In this document: positions 62,531-64,000 of the stretch, one piece after another
Position numbering within the stretch: the first letter of the stretch is position 1
Layout of the letters: each line of letters opens with the position of its first letter
Assembly: GCA_025594325.1 (NCBI GenBank)
Contig: JANHCV010000001.1
Coordinates: 2,294,001 to 2,358,000 of the forward strand
Source of the DNA: Blastocladiella emersonii ATCC 22665
Taxonomy: Eukaryota; Blastocladiomycota; Blastocladiomycetes; Blastocladiales; Blastocladiaceae
DNA length: 64,000 bases
Direction: 5' to 3'
Notes under the pieces: model-generated
Seen by the model: the letters and a program-made list of their open reading frames with translations, nothing else
Database searches by the model: none
What the model was told of the DNA's origin: nothing
Position numbers and translations under genes: made by a program

Positions 62531-64000
62531 ATGGCGCCGGACTCTCGAAGCGAGCTGCGGGTCCCCTTGCTCATCGCATGGAACGTGCTCGCGCTCGGGT
62601 CGCTGCTGGCCTTCACCTACCTCGCCTACGGCCTGCGCGAAGATGTGATCGTGCGGCGCATGCCGCACCTCATGATCGTGTGCAGCGTCGCGCTCATCTT
62701 CCTCGTCAACTGCGGGATCCAGACCCTGTTCGCACACCCCGACGCGCCCGCGCTCAACGACAACCTGACCCGGTTTATCGCCATCGCGTTTGGCATCCCG
62801 CTCTGGATTGTACGTCGCGGACCCGCCGCCGCCGCCGCGCGTCGTCGCCGGTCGCATACTCATATCCACTCGTCGTGTAGTGCGCCTACCTCCTGCGCGC
62901 CTTTGTGCTCCTCGCCGACCACTTTCTGAACGTGCAGCTGCTCCACGAGTCGTCGACCAACGAGTCGTTTGACTGGCGGATCCACCTCAACTGGAGCGAG
63001 CGGCTGTGCGTGCGCATGCACTGGTGGAGCTTCCCCTTCTTCTTCCGCGAGGAGGACATTGTCTCGGGCCGGTGGTACCGCGGCATGGCGATCCCCGTGT
63101 GCATCTTCGCGACACTCGTCTTCTCGGGCCTCGTCCTCGCGCCGCTCGGCCTGCTGTGGGGCGAGTGCTTCACGCCGGCCAAGGGCGGGTTCCCCGCGTG
63201 CATGTGGGACGGCAAGTACTCGAACCTGTACACGATGCCGTTGCTGCTGGTCATGGTCGGGTGGACGCTGTTCATGGCCTTCATCCTCGTCGTCCTCACC
63301 CGCGTCAAGGACCAGCTGTACCTCCGCATGGAGCTGACCGCGCAGTTCCTCCTCGTCATCACCATGTTCGCCGTCGGGTTCGGCATCCAGCTCGCGCCGA
63401 TCAAAGACCCGTCCGTCGACCCGGGCACCGCCACGGTCCTCGCTGTCATCGCGTGCGTCTTCCTCATCGCCATCACGTTCCCCGTCGCGGCGTGGGGCAT
63501 CCAGCGGATACGAACGCTCGTGACGGGCGGCGCGCAGCCCATGCAGCACACGACCGAGTCGTTCCAGCGATTGCTCGCGGTGCGTCTACATCCGACCTTG
63601 CCGCGTGCGTGGCGACGGGCTGACACTCTCGCCCGCGTGTAGGACAAGGAGCTGTTCGCGCAGTTCAAGAAAGTGCTCGCCGAGCACTTCAGTCTCGAGA
63701 ACGGCCTGTTCTGGTACGTCGCCACGGTCGCCCGGGTACTCGTGTGTGCTCCAACTGACGATGCGCGCGCTAATGTAGGGACGACTTTCGGGAAGTCGAA
63801 GTGCTGGTGTCGACGAAAAAGGGCGACGACGGGATCAAGGCCGCGCTCAACAAGCTGTACCTGCTGTACGTGCCGCCGGGGGCGCCGCGCGAGCTCAACC
63901 TGATGAGCAGCACGCGCGAGTCGGTGATCCGCGACTTCAATGGCGGGCGGCTGTCGCTGCGGTCGTTCGAGCCCGTCAAGAAGGAGGTGTTCGACATGAT
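62531..64000 (+). CDS. Seven-transmembrane protein with RGS domain, 3'-partial
   Basis: Exons 62531-62809, 62881-63579, 63643-63713 and 63779->64000; it runs off the right edge. Seven hydrophobic segments are visible: LLIAWNVLALGSLLAFTYLA, MIVCSVALIFLVNCGIQTLF, FIAIAFGIPLWICAYLLRAF, IPVCIFATLVFSGLVLAPLG, MPLLLVMVGWTLFMAFILVV, TAQFLLVITMFAVGFGIQL and VLAVIACVFLIAITFPVAAW. A cytosolic RGS domain follows: KELFAQFKKVLAEHFSLENG, LFWDDFREVEVL, and SSTRESVIRDFNGG. RGS domains accelerate GTP hydrolysis by G-alpha subunits. A 7TM-RGS fusion (as in plant RGS1 and some fungal RGS proteins) would couple a ligand or stress signal directly to G-protein shut-off. The FW|DDF splice uses a perfect GTACGT donor. 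Confidence 0.85.

Overview
The window is GC-rich nuclear DNA from a fungus. Short introns (about 54-136 nt, usually GTACG...(G)TGTAG with a CTGAC branch site) interrupt most genes. The gene content fits an early-diverging zoosporic fungus, with a Blastocladiomycota-like lineage as best guess. It has a WAVE-complex subunit (NAP1/HEM), which Dikarya lack. It has fungal-type genes: a Cut8/Sts1 proteasome tether, a GPI-anchored chitin deacetylase and a tandem family resembling the fungal DUF7918 proteins. It also has a seven-transmembrane RGS protein. The lineage is an inference; no rRNA or other phylogenetic marker is present.

Layout. 1-16.2 kb: the 3' part of an ankyrin-repeat protein, a DBP5/DDX19-type helicase (minus strand), a ten-exon NAP1 homologue, a SAP-domain protein (minus), a second DBP5-like helicase and an Aurora kinase. 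16.4-24.6 kb: six head-to-tail copies of a DUF7918-like gene. 24.6-33.1 kb: a large double-BTB protein, a small possible axonemal protein, a membrane protein with PPxY motifs, and aminodeoxychorismate lyase. 33.5-47.0 kb: XRN1, a MARK/PAR-1 kinase, SPT3 with a very long tail, and a leucine-rich-repeat protein. 47.1-53.7 kb: a polyglutamine protein of unknown function, then about 3.6 kb with only one doubtful coding candidate. 53.7-64 kb: a four-pass membrane protein, Cut8/Sts1, a G3BP-like RNA-binding protein, a mitochondrial EngB-type GTPase, a chitin deacetylase and the 5' part of a 7TM-RGS protein.

The genes do not form one pathway. Several belong to related processes: mRNA export and decay (two DBP5-like helicases, XRN1, G3BP-like), transcription (SPT3), cell division and polarity (Aurora, MARK) and actin motility (NAP1).

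The most unusual locus is the six-copy array. Every copy ends in a disordered tail that alternates SUMO-acceptor consensus sites (psi-K-x-E) with SUMO-interacting-motif-like strings (such as VISLLSDDDD) and usually carries a basic nuclear-localisation-like patch. This suggests a family of nuclear SUMO-dependent scaffolds, an inference that can be tested. Exon structure divides the array into copies 1-3 and copies 4-6.

No tRNA, rRNA, CRISPR array or transposon was recognised. Gene models were assembled by eye from frame, splice consensus and protein-family fit, so start codons and small exons carry most of the uncertainty.
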